Shown: positions 1 to 13,200 of the stretch, piece by piece
Layout: every line of letters begins with the position of its first letter
How positions within the stretch are numbered: position 1 is the stretch's first letter
Source of the DNA: Balamuthia mandrillaris
Lineage: Eukaryota; Discosea; Longamoebia; Balamuthiidae
Length of the DNA: 32,092 nt
Reading direction: 5' to 3'
Assembly: GCA_031835245.1 (NCBI GenBank)
Contig: JAVKOQ010000503.1
Coordinates: 1 to 32,092 of the forward strand
The notes under the pieces: model-generated
Databases searched by the model: none
Seen by the model: only the letters and a program-made list of their open reading frames with translations
Told to the model about the DNA's origin: nothing
Translations under genes and position numbers: made by a program

Positions 1-71
1 AAAAAACAACAACAAATCTTTTCGTTGTCAGCTCTTGATCGAGGGTTCATTGATCGGAAATTCAATTTTTT

Positions 72-122
72 GAAATACGATTGGTTGGTCTCTAATTTCA
101 AATGTACGAAATATGATTGGTT
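72..122 (+). repeat. Two imperfect 15 bp direct repeats upstream of MED11
   Basis: The 15-mer GAAATAYGATTGGTT occurs at 72-86 (Y=C) and 108-122 (Y=T), 36 bp apart. Each copy contains ATTGG, the reverse of a CCAAT box. They lie 60-115 bp upstream of the MED11-like start codon, so they are candidate promoter elements. That role is inferred from position only. Confidence 0.55.
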
Positions 123-148
123 TGTGATGATCGTATTGATCTCGATGA

Positions 149-166
149 ATTGGTGACGTCACCAAT
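149..166. promoter_or_regulatory. Perfect palindrome with CRE core and flanking CCAAT motifs
   Basis: Positions 149-166 read ATTGGTGACGTCACCAAT, which is its own reverse complement over 18 bp. The centre is a consensus bZIP/CRE site (TGACGTCA), and the ends are ATTGG and CCAAT. It ends 18 bp before the ATG of the MED11-like gene at 185. A bZIP/CREB-type and NF-Y-type promoter site is the natural reading, but binding is inferred, not shown. Confidence 0.6.
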
Positions 167-184
167 GTTTTGAAGAAAAGAAAG

Positions 185-809
185 ATGGAAGCAAAGAGAA
201 TGGGAGAGGGCGAGGCGATGCCTCCTCCTCCCCCTCCCCCTCCGCTTGCCGCCACCTCCTCAATGACAGAGGTCACCAGCACGCTTACCACTTCCTCCAT
301 TCAAGCTCTGGAAGCAACAGAAAAGGTTTTATTACATCTATGTGTTACGCTATTCAAAAAAAAAACATCTAACATATTTTTCGAACAGAAAATCATTCGG
401 TTGATGGAAGTAGCAGCACAAGCAACGGCCGCGTTGTCCACCATGGATGCAACCATAGAGAACAAGCGACAAGTAATCGCCAGTCTCAACGACTACTTTG
501 CTCTCGTTCAAGTACCCTCTTCTCCCTCGCTCTCCTCTCTCTCGCTCTCTCTCTCCTTCTTTTCCTCATTTTTTTTTGGTTTCTTTTGTTGTGCTGTTGT
601 AGGAAGTGCACAACGAGTTAAAGTCTCATGTAACCACCCTGCAAGCTCCCCTCCCCTACGACAACATGTCCTACCCCGCCAAGAAAGACTTTGAGATTGC
701 ACGCATGCAAACCGAGGTCATTCACTCCCAACTTCTGTCTCTTCGTCGGTTTCTTCGCACCTCCTCCTCCTCCTCCTCTTCTTCTTCGTCTGCGCCGCCT
801 TTCGTGTGA
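185..809 (+). CDS. MED11: Mediator complex subunit 11-like protein
   Basis: Three exons fit GT-AG splicing with no phase conflict: 185-325, 389-511 and 603-809 (stop TGA), giving 156 aa. MED11 is a small helical head-module subunit of Mediator, which links activators to RNA polymerase II in the nucleus. The match rests on the pattern of the family: an N-terminal helix with QALEATEKKI, a middle helix around residues 65-105, and a segment SYPAKKDFEIARMQ that parallels the conserved SYSSRKD region of animal MED11. The N-terminus adds a proline run (about eight prolines) and the C-terminus ends in a serine run (about ten serines), so it is longer than the roughly 117 aa of human MED11. ATG 185 is the first in-frame ATG; codons upstream would need a TTG start. 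Another small helical protein is possible, as the family is short and weakly conserved. Confidence 0.62.
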
Positions 810-910
810 ATGGATCGAAGGAAACAAGTTTTGTTGTTGCTGTAAATGAGCATTGTTTTGTTGGAGAAGAACACACAAGAAAGAGAAGAGGAGAGAGAAG
901 GCAAAGTGGC
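810..910. other. Short convergent intergenic spacer (MED11-like / TRRAP)
   Basis: Only 101 bp separate the MED11-like stop on + from the TRRAP stop on -, so the two 3' UTRs must be short or overlap. The + strand contains TGTAAATG at about 841-848. No clear AATAAA is seen on either strand. Confidence 0.6.
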
Positions 911-3900
911 TTAGAAAGAAGGTAACCAAGCCGGATCCATGCGACACAAGTTATGAGGGCTGGTCGCGTCCTTTATCAACTGACTTATCTTTTCATTGAT
1001 AGGGCTTGCACCGGGCGGATACTCCTTGAAAATGAGAGAGAACGAAATGATTTAGTCACCCCACAAAACAAGGAAAAAAAAAAAACAGCAGCAAACGAGA
1101 AAAGAGAAGAACAAAGAGAGGAGAAATAGAAAGAAAAACAAACAAACCTTTTCGCGATCTTTACGAGAGGGAGCAATGTAGTCGATACGTTGCAATACAG
1201 CAGCCGTGTTAGCCTCCACTCTTTCCCTCAACGCCTCCGCTCTTTGTTGCTGCTCTTCCACATACGACATCGACGATGAAGAAGAAGAAGAAGAAACAGA
1301 AGAAGACGATAACAAGCGTATCATCATCATCTTTGACCAGGCAGAGAGCTCATCTCTCATAAAGATGTGGAGATGGTTCTGCAACTGCCGTTTAGAGTCT
1401 TGAAGACACGTGGCCACGGCCGTCATGACACCGTTATACGGGCCTTCCGTCCACACCGGATTTAAAAAGTTTTGCAGGTTGCGAGTCAGACGGAACGGCA
1501 CCGTTTCCTTGCTCTCCAATCTTCCTGTCCGTTCGTTCAACTCTGCATTTCAGAGAGAACAAAAGCAAATGAGCAGAGAAAAACTTCAGAATGAGAACGA
1601 AAAAAACAAACCAGGGTGGTATTCGAGGTGAAGAAGACGGCCGGTACTCTTGCAAAAGTAGATATTGGCGGGAGTACGCTTGCCAATGTGGAGAACGTGG
1701 CCAACTAGAGATACCAATGCCAATTCTGAGCAAAACTGTTTCTTAAAGAGGAAGAGATGCATCTGCGAGTCCAACATCTTGCTTATAAACTGTACATCAA
1801 GGTTGGAGAGTGAGAAAGACACAATAGGCAAAGATGGAAAGCATGATGAGAATCAATGTGAAAGAGGAAAAAAAAGCGAGAGAGAGAGAGAGAGAGAGAG
1901 ATAAGAAAGGAGCGAAGAAAGCTTAAAAAAAAAGAAGGAAAGTAGAAAGCATACCCTAGTCAGCACAAAATCAGAGATGAGATTGGTAGAGACTTGATTA
2001 TGGGCACCCAAAAGGACATCATTATCTACATCCACCAACGAAGAAGCAGAAGTACTTTCTTCATGGTCATCTTCGCTCCTTTGGTTCTGCTTGCTGATCG
2101 CAAAGAAGGGAGCCATGTGAGCATCCTCCTCCCTTCCGCATTGATGACAATCATCCTCATATACATCCTGCAGAGAGACATAGTCCTCATCCACCTGCAT
2201 CAACCTCACTCCCGGAGAGAAAGAGACCACCGGCGGAATGTTGAAGTGAACGTGCCGCCGCCGCGTTTGAATGTGTTTGTCAAACATGCCGTTCAGCAGG
2301 CGCAACAACTGGACAGTGCGTTCCTCCGCTTTGGGCTTTGGGCTGGGTCGGCATTGAAAGTGGAAAGGGTATTCCTTGCCATTGCTGCCCCGCAAGGTGA
2401 TGCTGCGATGGGAGAACTTGCTCTTGCGCAGCACTTTGACTTCAGATTGAAAGCCATCTATTCGTACGTGATTGTCTGTGGCTGGTTCTTTGTTCTGTTG
2501 TTTTTATTTTGTTACAAAGAAGAAAGTGAGCAAAAGAGCAAAGGCAAAAAAAAAAAAAGAAAAAGAACAAAGGGAGGGAAGGAGGAGAACAAAAAAGAAA
2601 TGCTACCTCAAAGTATTGACCAGGAACTTCAATTGTGTTGCTTTTGAACCCAACAAGATATCGACTTAGTTGCTCCAGCTCAAGGGTGCTGGGCATGGCA
2701 TCGATCTTGGTGCGAAGCAGTTGCCTCCACCGTTTAAGCTTGTTTACTATTTCCACAAGGCCCAACGACTTGACTTGATGCTCGTCATCAAAAAAGTCAT
2801 CCAGGAAAGCTTTCTTATATTCTTGCATACTTTTCACGTACTATTGAGGCAACAAAGCAAACGAAAACTTTTGGTGAGAAAACAAAGCAAGTTTCAAAGA
2901 AAGGAAAGTGGCTCCAGACTAACCTGAGAAGGCGTGGAAGAGGACGTCTCGAACTCAATGTCTTTTGTGCGATGCAACGCTTGGTTCACTTCGGACATAT
3001 CGGCACCTATACAAGCCGGAAACTTGATGATGATAACAATGACGGTGTCAGAATAATAAAAGAGGCACAATAGGCGGAGGAGAGAGAAGACAGAGAGAGA
3101 AAGGTGTACCTTGAAGCACAACTGCAACAGCTCTGAGCAAACCTCAAAGAGTTTTTCTTCAGGAGAGGTTGTGACGCAGCGAATGATTTCCTTTACCATC
3201 TCTTCCATCTTGGCAACAACCGCCGGGTAACTAGCTTTCATCAGCTTCATAATTTCCTCCGCATAGGCCAGAGGAGTGGGCGTTGTAGTAGTGGTCAGCT
3301 TTGGTATCGTATCAACGTTTGTGTTGGCATTGTTGTTGCCGTTCGTTGAATTGGTGGTGGCAGCAGCGTTGGTGACACCAACGGGAGAGGGCATTGAAGT
3401 TGAGCTCGAAGATTGTGCGGCAGCACCAGTACCTCGTGCTGTTGTTGATGAAGTTGCGGAAGAAGCTGCTGCATTCGTGCCACTAACAGCGGCTGGAGTA
3501 GATGGGATGGCAGGAGAAGGAGGAGCCGCTGATGGTGTAGCAGATGGAGCAGATGAACTCTCCAGCTGCATAGCCGATCCTTCTTCTTGTTTGAGGGCAA
3601 CACTTCCATTAGTAGGGGCAGTGGTAGAGGGAGTGGGAATAATTGTTCTGGTGGGTCGTTGACGAAGGAGGAAGGTGCGAAGAGGATAATAAATAGACTG
3701 TGGATAGAGAGTGGCTATCTTGAGGATAATGTTCTTCATTTGAGGGGCTTCCGTAGGCCGAGACAAAGAGCTGAAGAGCTGTGGTATCCAAGGGATCCAT
3801 ATCCAAATGGGCAAGTTCTCTCCATATATCTCCAGAGACTTGGCCAGCCGCGCTGTGGCGGGATCGTCAAAGTGAAGCAGCCACAGCACGCGAGAGATGA

Positions 3901-6900
3901 GCTTCTTGGCGTTGGAAGTGTTAGAACGAATGGCCTGCAGGTAGCAGTTCAAAGAATACTCAGCCCACATCAAACGCTTGTTAGCTGCTTCTTTGTCGTC
4001 TTTATTGCTGGGCGTCATGTACTCAAGGAATTGGCGGTCAGCGAAGCGGCCCCAAGAGATCCAACCATGAGCCAAACCGTCAAAGATGCTGACAGCGGTG
4101 GAGAAGGCCATGTTGGCGTCCTCATGATAGGCCATCCTGTCCAAGAACTCCCCTTTCAGTTGAAAGAACTCGGCTTTCTGCTGTGGGCCAAAGTAGTCCA
4201 GGTTGGTGGAGTTGATGATATCCAATCCAGTGCGGTACAAAGTGGGCAGCTGGAAGTAGCACTTAACCTGTTCCCGCAGCTTCACAAAGGCGTCCTGTAT
4301 CTCGATGTTGGGCAGCGAGTAGATTTTGCTGAGAGAGTTGAGGCAGACGTCCACCAGGCCATGCTTCCTCGCCACGTGAGAGAAGGTGTTGATGGTCCAG
4401 GCGATCTCATGGTGGCCTATATAGGCCACGGCCGAGTTGACTTCCACCAGCGGTTGAAAGGCGGCGTTGATGAGAGTAAAGACGTGTTGGCGCCAACTCA
4501 AGAGGTCGTTCCAGACGATGATGTCTTCCCATTTGTTGGGCAGGCGCTCCCGCCACGTGTTGAGGATGTTCTTGATCTCAGGGATGGCTTGATGGCGGTT
4601 GTTGGCGTTGATCTCTCGGATGACCTGTGCGCTCTCCCTCAGCTCCACAATTTGTTGGAAACTCTGGAGGAGGGGCACATGGGCCAGTAGCGGCGTCATG
4701 GCAGGCAATCCCTGCCACTGTCGCAGGCAGAGCTGGATGGCGATGGCGCAGAGTCCTTCCACATCCTGGGGCTTGGCCTCGTGCACCGCCATGTAGCTCT
4801 GGTAGAGCTTCAGCTGGGGAGAGTCCGGCAGCATCATGTTATTGGGAGAGCAGTACTTGACGAGGCATTCCTTCATGGCATTCCAGTCCTCGACCTTCCA
4901 GGCGCTCTCCAGCAGCAGCTCCGTGTGGTTTTGGGCTCGTGCAAACTCGTTGAGCGTGTCCCACTGGTTGAGATGCTTGGCGCAGTGTACCCAATGATCC
5001 TCCCACAGTGCCAGTTCTGAGCGTGATGATGGACTTGTTGTTAACTGTTGGTTGCTTCCTCCTGCTGTTGTCATTGCTGCTGAAGAAGTAGGATTGTGGG
5101 TTTGTTGTTGGGACGTTTCCATGGCGTAGAAGAAGAGGTCTTGAGATTTTTGCCACAACCCATGTTGTTCGGCCACGATTCCTGCTCGTGTCAAAGGAGT
5201 ACACGCTCTCTTGATCATAAGGCCAGCGTAGAGGTCTTCCTCCGAAAGCAGTTGATAGAGCTCAGCCAAGGCCTCATAGGCTCGATCTTCTTCTTTTTCT
5301 CCATCTCGACGATCCCCCGAAGTAGCCGAAGGTCCATCCTCGGCTTGCTCCTCTTCCATCATCTCCTCTACTCTGTCATTTGAGAGAGGTCTCATCAACG
5401 ACATTCTCGTAGGCAAGGAGTTATGCACCATCAAAGTATTAACTTTGGATTCCAGCATCAACGTGGCGACGTGCCAAACGTTAAAGGACTTGCCGAGATA
5501 CTTGATGAGCTTCACAGGGATATCTGGCATGGGATTGCATGCCGAGAGTGCGGTCAGCAACGTTTGCACCACATTAGGTTGCATCAATTTCTGTTGAGCG
5601 TGGTAGTCCTTGCTGAGAAGGGAGACCAGCGGCGTGACCAGCTGGGCCTGTTCGTCTTTGCCTAGCTGGCTCCAAAGAGCAGGAAAGAGAATGGTCCAAA
5701 CGTGGAAGGCCATGTCGTCCTTCCAGTGGATCAGCTTGCTGAGAGGCTGCAAAAGGTCCCTGGTTCTGTAGCTTTGAGCGACGCTCAAAAACTGCTCGTG
5801 TTGCTGTAGGAGAGACTCTTTGCTTTCCTCCGTAATCACGGGTTCATCCGGCATCATTTCGTCTTCTTTGGTAGCTGAGGAGGCTTCCTTCTTTTTAATT
5901 TCATCGTTGCCTCTCTGCTTCTCTTTCGACTTATCTGCCATCGTTTTGTCTTTATCATTCTCGCTCTCTTTTTGGGATACACTGTTCCTGTTCTGCTCGC
6001 TGCTATGCTCCTTTTCCTTCCCCTTACTATTCCTGCCTCCCACGCCATCTCCTCTCTCTTCCTCGTCTTCTTTCTGCATGTCATCGTCCTGGTTCACCGA
6101 AACGTTACCATGATCGGACTGATGCATATCCTCTATTTCCATGTGATCTTCCTCTTCCATTCCATCTTTGTCTTCGTCATTGGAGCTGATGTGCAAAGGA
6201 GAACTGAGACCTTTGTCTGTTGCTGGCTCGTTGTCTTCATCCACATCCATTGTAGCGGACAATGATGAAACGAAGGGTTGATCCCCGAGTGGAGGTAGCC
6301 GTGCAGAGTGGGGCGTTTGGTGAAGCGGCTCCTTCGCGTTGATCACCCCCATCAGTAACTCCAAGGCTTGCTTTATCCAATAGCCATCCGCCAGTGGCTC
6401 CCAATTTTGATTTGTAATGATATGATTGAGCCTCTGCCATAAACTCTGTTCATATGAAGCGTCATTAAATTTGCTTAAAGAGGAAAGAACTGAAGAGAAC
6501 TAGAGAAAGAAAGGTGGGATGAGAGAACAGGGATTTTAACCTTGCCAATCCGTTTGTGATAGATTCCATAAAAAGTGGCTCGTACTGTTGGATCATTGCA
6601 CCTAAGACCTGCCATGAATGCAGGTTCAAGTTTTGCTTGGTCGGTTCTATGAGAGCTATCAAGATTGCTGTACACGTGATAGACCAGATACAAGAAACCA
6701 TTTTGCAGTTCCTTATCCTCCATCTATTGAATACGTATAATTACAAAGTTAGGGTTGTTCTTTCATGAAGATAGAGGATGAGCAAGAGATACGTTTGCAA
6801 AGCGAATCATGCGAAGAAGCAAGTTGGTCTTTTCTTTTGTCGATAGTTTGAGTACGTGAGCATCAGGCAATGCTGCACTTGCATTATTGATAGTTGTTGT

Positions 6901-9900
6901 TGTCGTGCTTGTACTTGTGGAAGGTGGAGTGACAGTTGGGGCAGGAGAAGAAGTGATGGTAGCTGAAGGAGGTAAAACTGGTGAAAGCATGGGAGAGACA
7001 TAGGGTGTTGAGGATTGCGGTTCAGGTGCACCTTTACGAATCCAAGTGGTAACCATTTTGAGCACACTGCGAAGCAATTGCACCTAGATATTCAAATTGA
7101 ATTGGCGTTCAAACGTTATGATGAAAGAAGAAGAAGAAGAAGAAGAAGAAGAAGAAGAAGAACACGATTAAGAACAAGAAGAATAAGAACAAGAATATCA
7201 ACAAGAGAAGATGTCTACGCACGTCGTTCAGTTTTTCCAATATCAAATAGAGGGTCGAAAGGAAAGCCTTCTTATCACTGGACGAAAGTTTACCGGCCCT
7301 AAGGCCTATCAGATGAACACAAAGCTTGATTGTGAACAAAGAGCTTTGGCTCCGTGGATCAAGCCCTGCACTGGGGTCCACTGGACCCAAGCCCACAGGA
7401 GCTCCTGCCTGTGATGGAGGTATGGACGACACTTGCTCCTTCACAAGTCGCTGTAAAAAAAATCAGCACAAAGGACAGAAGAAGATAGGAAAGAAAGCGA
7501 AGAGGACAGTGAAGAAAAGAGAAATTTTGAGAGGGAGGTATACTTGTAACAGTTTGGCCAGTTGGGGCAAGAACCGGTCGAGATAGGCAGCCGAAGTGGC
7601 GGAAATAATCTTCAAAATAAGCACAGTGCCATACCATCGCTCTCGTTTATCATCCGCTAATAGGGTGCTTCCCACGATCTCGCTGATGCTTGTATAAAAT
7701 GGGAGCAGTTCTGTAGGAGGATTATCGATAGGAAAGGTTTTGAAAATCTTTCCCAGCAACTTGCACAGGGAAGCGACAATCTATTTTATTTTTTTTTGTT
7801 TGTTTGTTAATCAAAGAACCATAGATATTTAAATGGATGAAACGAGTAAAGAAGCTGTACCTTTTGATCGATGGATGAGAAGAGTGGTAATAAACATTGC
7901 AACCGCGCTGCATTTGAAAGAACAAACTTTTGGGTTTGATGCTCGGTGATCACGTTCAAAATGCTAAGACCAGTCACAACAACATGAGGATCTGGAGCAG
8001 CAACCAGTTTCTGTAGAATATGAATGGTGTTTTAATTTGCGTTATTTTTCGAAACAAACAAAGACAAAATACCAACCTCAAAGAATGTAAACTTGATGTT
8101 AATGTCCGGCCACAACAACAAGGCATGCTTCAAAAGCTCGAGTGCTCTTAACGCAAGGCCCTGATAGAGAACATCAGAACGAGAAAAAGAAATAACAAGA
8201 TTACCAGAGATAGAGATAGAGAGAGAAAATGCACCTGATCCCGAGCATCGCTACCAGTAGAAGCACTCCGTATTAAAAAGTTAACCACCATTTCCATCGT
8301 GGCCGTGTTGGGCTTAAAGTCCTGGCCTTCTGCAGCAGGAGTTTTTTGCGGCTTGGCTTGTGGTCCATTCGCACCGCTTGGCGAGGGAGTATCCTCTTGT
8401 ATTTTTTCTCGAACAATCTCCATGCCATCCGACTGTCCACTTTGTTGCTCTTCTGTTTTTTCTTTTGATTCAATAGTGCTCATTTCGGCAGAATGCTTGT
8501 TGGCTTCACTTTGGTCACTAGCCTCTTGTGACTGGCCGGAGCCAGAGCTGCCCTCGCTTTGTTGACGTCGTCTCTCCCAAATGAGGATAAGGTCCACCAG
8601 ATCAATGGCAAGCCTCTTATTCTCAATGCTGGCGTTGGGCAATAAGCCAATGCGAGCCAGGGAGTGCACTATGTGCGGCACAAATTGCCCCCGGCTCTTG
8701 TAAAAGAGAGTCGGATGGCGCGACAGCAGCTGCAAGATGTGAATGAGCTGAGGGGTAGTATGACCCTCCTCTACCAATATCTTTTTCGTCCACTTGATCC
8801 AGGGGTTTGAGGATGGAAGCTGCAATATGTAAAAAATGAGAAGAGATCTACGAGAAGCACGAGAACGAGAGGGAAAAAAAGGAGAAGAAAACAAACGCGT
8901 TTCTCTAAAGCAGGAGTAAGAATGTCCAATGCTTGGCGGACGAGAGAACGAGCTTCTGGTTGAAAGGCACGGAGCAGAGCAACGTAAACTTGCAAAATGA
9001 TTTTATGTGGTGTCTCATAGGCCTCGATGAAGCGACACACTAAAACGTATGCACACTGCTTGCTGGTTGTGTCTTCGCTTTTGAGATGGTTCCACGCAAA
9101 TTTGATGAGCTCCTTTCTGTGCTCTACCAATTCGTTGGGCATAAACCGGACGAGCAAAGTGGCGAGTTGCAAGAGCTCAATACTGAGCGCCTCATCAGGA
9201 CGAGGAGGAACTGCTTTATCCCCTCCTCCCTTTGCAGAAGAATTTGGATCCAGAATATTGGACACAATCGAGGCTATAATCTGAGTGAAAAGAAAACATG
9301 AAGAGGAAAAAGCAAATGAAGAAGTTGTAAGAACAGAAGCTGCAGTAGAAACAAAGAGAAACAAGTATTGTACCGCTTGATCAACAATCTCGTTGGACTC
9401 TTGTTTGAGAAAGGAGGCAGTCAACAAAGGAATAATGAGCACTTGCAATATCTTGACTTTGTGTTCTTGGGTGAATGTTGTATCCTTAGGATCGCGGAAC
9501 AGCTCTACAAAGCGATTTAGAATCGCTTTTTTCTGAGTTATAGTAAATCCCTGCAAGACGAGAGAGAGGTCAAGGGTTAGATCAAATGTGGTACTCAAAA
9601 GCAGAACAGGAAACAAACTTCAGCGACATCATGCATGTAAAAGTCATGCAAGAAAGAGTAATCCATGGTAGTCCGGATGGTGAAGATGGAGAGCATATGG
9701 AACAATGTGTCCACCTCATCTGTGTGTTGCTTGCAATAGTTGAGAAAGCATTTAATCAGCAGCTTAGATTCTCTTAGGTGCTGAAGATGAAGTGTTTCTT
9801 CGCTTTTTAACCGTGCCATATGCTTCAGGTGATCGAAGAAGAAACAGCGTGAGCACGAAAGAAAGCAACAAAAACAGGTTAGTGGTACGTACAGCGGGAG

Positions 9901-10215
9901 ACTTCCAAATCTCAAGCAAGCAATCCAACACGGGCCTATTTTGACCGAGCCAATCTGGCAAAAACTTGACAAGTGTTCGCACAAGCAATATGCCTTGGAA
10001 CTGCAGATCTGGCGACTGAGTCTTTTTTTATTCACAAAAAAAGAGACAGAACAAACAAGATAAGTGATTTCATAAACGAAACGATAGAAAAGATCAACGA
10101 GAACAAAACAGCACAAAGAAAAAAACGCGAACCTGAGTGTTTTGGAAGGTAGACTTAATTAACTTGTCAGGATTTTTTGAAAGCTCAGTTCGCAAAGGAC
10201 CAGCAAGCTTTTGGG

Positions 10216-10251
<36 letters not shown>

Positions 10252-13200
10252 AAAAGCGAACATCAGTATCACTGACCCTTATCAAAGTTAATATTAAAAT
10301 TGACAAACTAGGACAAACCGTGTGGTTGATGAGGAACGTAAAGAGTTTGCTATACTGTGGAGTAGAGAGACGAGATAGAAAATATTCAAGAGCTTCAGCA
10401 GGATATCGGTTTAAAAACTTGATCAACGGTTCTCGATATCTAACATTGATTGGTAACGAAAGGTGTCAGTTAACAGACATCAAAAGTAGAGAGAATGAAG
10501 GAATTACGGGCTAGTTATTTCTCGCGGAAGGAGAGCTTCCAACTGAATTGTCAGGGTCACCAGCTGGTCTGTTCAAAAAAAAAAAAAACATTAAGTCTTC
10601 ATAGCATCTAGTAAAAGAATATGATCGCTTACCAAGAAACTTGCTGGCGGCAGATGGTAAGAGATGAAAGATATCGATGATACGTGCTGCAATTTTTATC
10701 TCTTCCCCCTCCTTCCATATTTTGGCTGCTGCCAGCTTGGCAGGCTCGGTCCATTTGTGTAGATGTTCTAAAAGTTTCTCTAGATAAAATGTGTTAAAAA
10801 ACGTATTCGGAGAGGAAGAGGGGGAAGGTGAGAACATAATTCTACCTCCAAGCGTAACATTGAAGCAGTTGGTGAGAAGTTCCAACAGTCGTGCCAATCC
10901 TTTCAGTAATGGCACTGAAAGCTTTCGATGGTCAGCGAGATTAAGTAGGACGGGACGAAGGCTGGACTGCAACAACTCCTAAAAGGAAAAAAAGTTACAC
11001 AAAGAAGCAAGTTAGAGAAGAACAAGAAGAACGAGAACAAGGGGCAGAACTCAAGGACCTTGGGAAGCTTGTGCTGCACAATTACGTGGGAGAGGCCTTT
11101 CTTCGACACAGCCACAACTTCCTTCGAGCGAAGAGTAAGTGTCTTGAAAAACACAGAGATGATGCTGTTTCGAAACTCCTGATGCTCAGGTCCCTGGAAC
11201 TCAGGGCACGCCATCGCAACGGACATCAACTCAATGGCCACAACCTTTGAGTTGTTCAGCAGCTGAAGCTTGCGAGGTTGTCGCAGCTTGTAAAGGTCGT
11301 CAGCTTCGGCGATTACTAGCGCTTCTCGTAAAACTCGTAATAGCTCGGGAGTGAAGGAAAGAAGAGGAGGACGAAGGCCAAGATAAAACGTCAAAGCATC
11401 GAGATATCCTGTCTGTACGAGAATGGGAAGATTTTGAAGGGACTTGGCAAAGATAGGGCTGAGTAATGGTACTTTGAATGGTTCGAGCATTGTTGATATC
11501 TTTGGCACAAAGAAAGAAAATAAGCGCGCAAGAAAATAACATATAGGGCAGAAGAGAACGAAAAGCAAAGATACCTCTGTTTCAGTAAACTCGGCCAATT
11601 GTTGCAACAACGTTTTAATATTCTTCCTCACCGTGGCATTAGGTTGTGAAAGCTCAGACACCAGCAATGAAAGGACTTGTCTGAAAATGGCCTCGTCTTG
11701 TGGGGACTGTCTCGTTTGTGGGTGTGCTGTTTGTCGTACTTTTAGAGTTGCACACCTTCAGCACCAGAGACAAAGTCAACGATGCCTCTTCGACAGTAGA
11801 TGCTGACACTTCGGGCGATAAGTCCTTTTGATTATTTGTTTGTTAACATTGTATGTTATGGGGTTAGCCAAAATATAATAAAATCAAATAAATAGGGAAG
11901 CCTTACTTTAAGGATAAACAATAGTGCCTTGACAAATTGCACTTCGTACTGCCGAACCCACCGCACCGGAAATCTTTTACTCAATAATGATATGCCTGCG
12001 CAGCCTCCGCTTTTGTATTGCCAATCGGTTTTATAGCAACAGTGGCTTATTCGCATCGCCATCTCGCTGAATACTGGCAATTCAGCTCCTGCCATCTTTT
12101 GCAATAATGTCCAACATGCTTATCAATAAATTTCAACGAAACCAAACAAAAACGGCTTCAAGTTACCTTTCCTTTGATGGCAAATACATAGCATATGAGG
12201 GTATCCAACGTCCACAGAAAGGCTTTGGAAAGCAACTTTTCAGTAGAGGTGATGCCTTCAAGCAGCGCTGTGATGAAAATTTTGGGGTCGAACTCCTGCA
12301 TATAATTCGGTTAAGGTTTTTGGAATGGAGAGCGTACAAAGACAGAGCTCATTGAAGCTTACCTCCAAACGTGTGGGGAGAGGTTGTTTTCCAACTGCAT
12401 ACAAAATGGCAAAGTGTCTCGTTAGGTTTTTGGCAAAGGGAATAACAAAATCCTGCAAATGGAATTTGAAGTTAGCAAAAAATGAATACTAGGTTAAAAA
12501 GTAGTTTGAAGCAAAGAAGAGCAATGCCTTGATCTGAGGATCTGATGAGGAGGTAACGACTGCAGAAATAAGCGTTTTCAAGAGCTCGGTCTCATGCTTG
12601 AGATGAGTGCGAGTCTTGATAGTGGGAGTAGCTTCGTCAGCGTACTCGATAAATAAGGGGTAGTGCCGCTCGAGTTTGCTGCCTACCATTCCATCTTCTA
12701 TATGCATTTCAGACGGTGACATAGCCAGTCGTTCGTTATCTGGAATACATGATGCATTTATCATCAATGTAAGACAACCTTGCAGCAATGTGAATGCTTC
12801 TCTCTGTATCAGATAGTGAAGAAGAATAGCATTGTAAGAGAAATAAAAATGCATTCCATAAAAGAAAAGAAACACACCTTCACTTCTTGCGACGAGGAGG
12901 TTGATGCGAGGATGTCACGACAACTGAAAACAAAGCGACCAAGTGGGATTGTGACTGGAATTCCGGGTTCAAATTCAAGCACCACATTCAGGAAGGAATG
13001 GGCATTCCTATCATATTCCTGTTTTTTTTTTTTTTTTTGAATTGATATGAGAGGAGGAGGAACAAAAAGCACAAGAAGAACAAGAAGAAACGCACAAGCG
13101 ATGGGGGCATAGCATATTTAAGGAAGCGTCGGTTTCTCCCAGCAAGTTTGCCAAGAATGCGCACTGCCTGGATGGTATGAGCAGTGGGAGGGTATTGAAT

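Noticed and set aside
3023..3109. 87 bp TRRAP intron with no stop and a length divisible by three; also 19835-19888 (54 bp) in GH31
   Set aside because: Read-through introns of this kind are expected by chance in short pyrimidine-rich introns, and homology supports removal of the TRRAP one. I did not treat them as evidence for programmed intron retention.
3587..4690. Long + strand open frame of 367 codons
   Set aside because: It is antisense to the FAT-encoding exon of TRRAP, whose - frame has clear homology. The + translation shows no recognisable domain.
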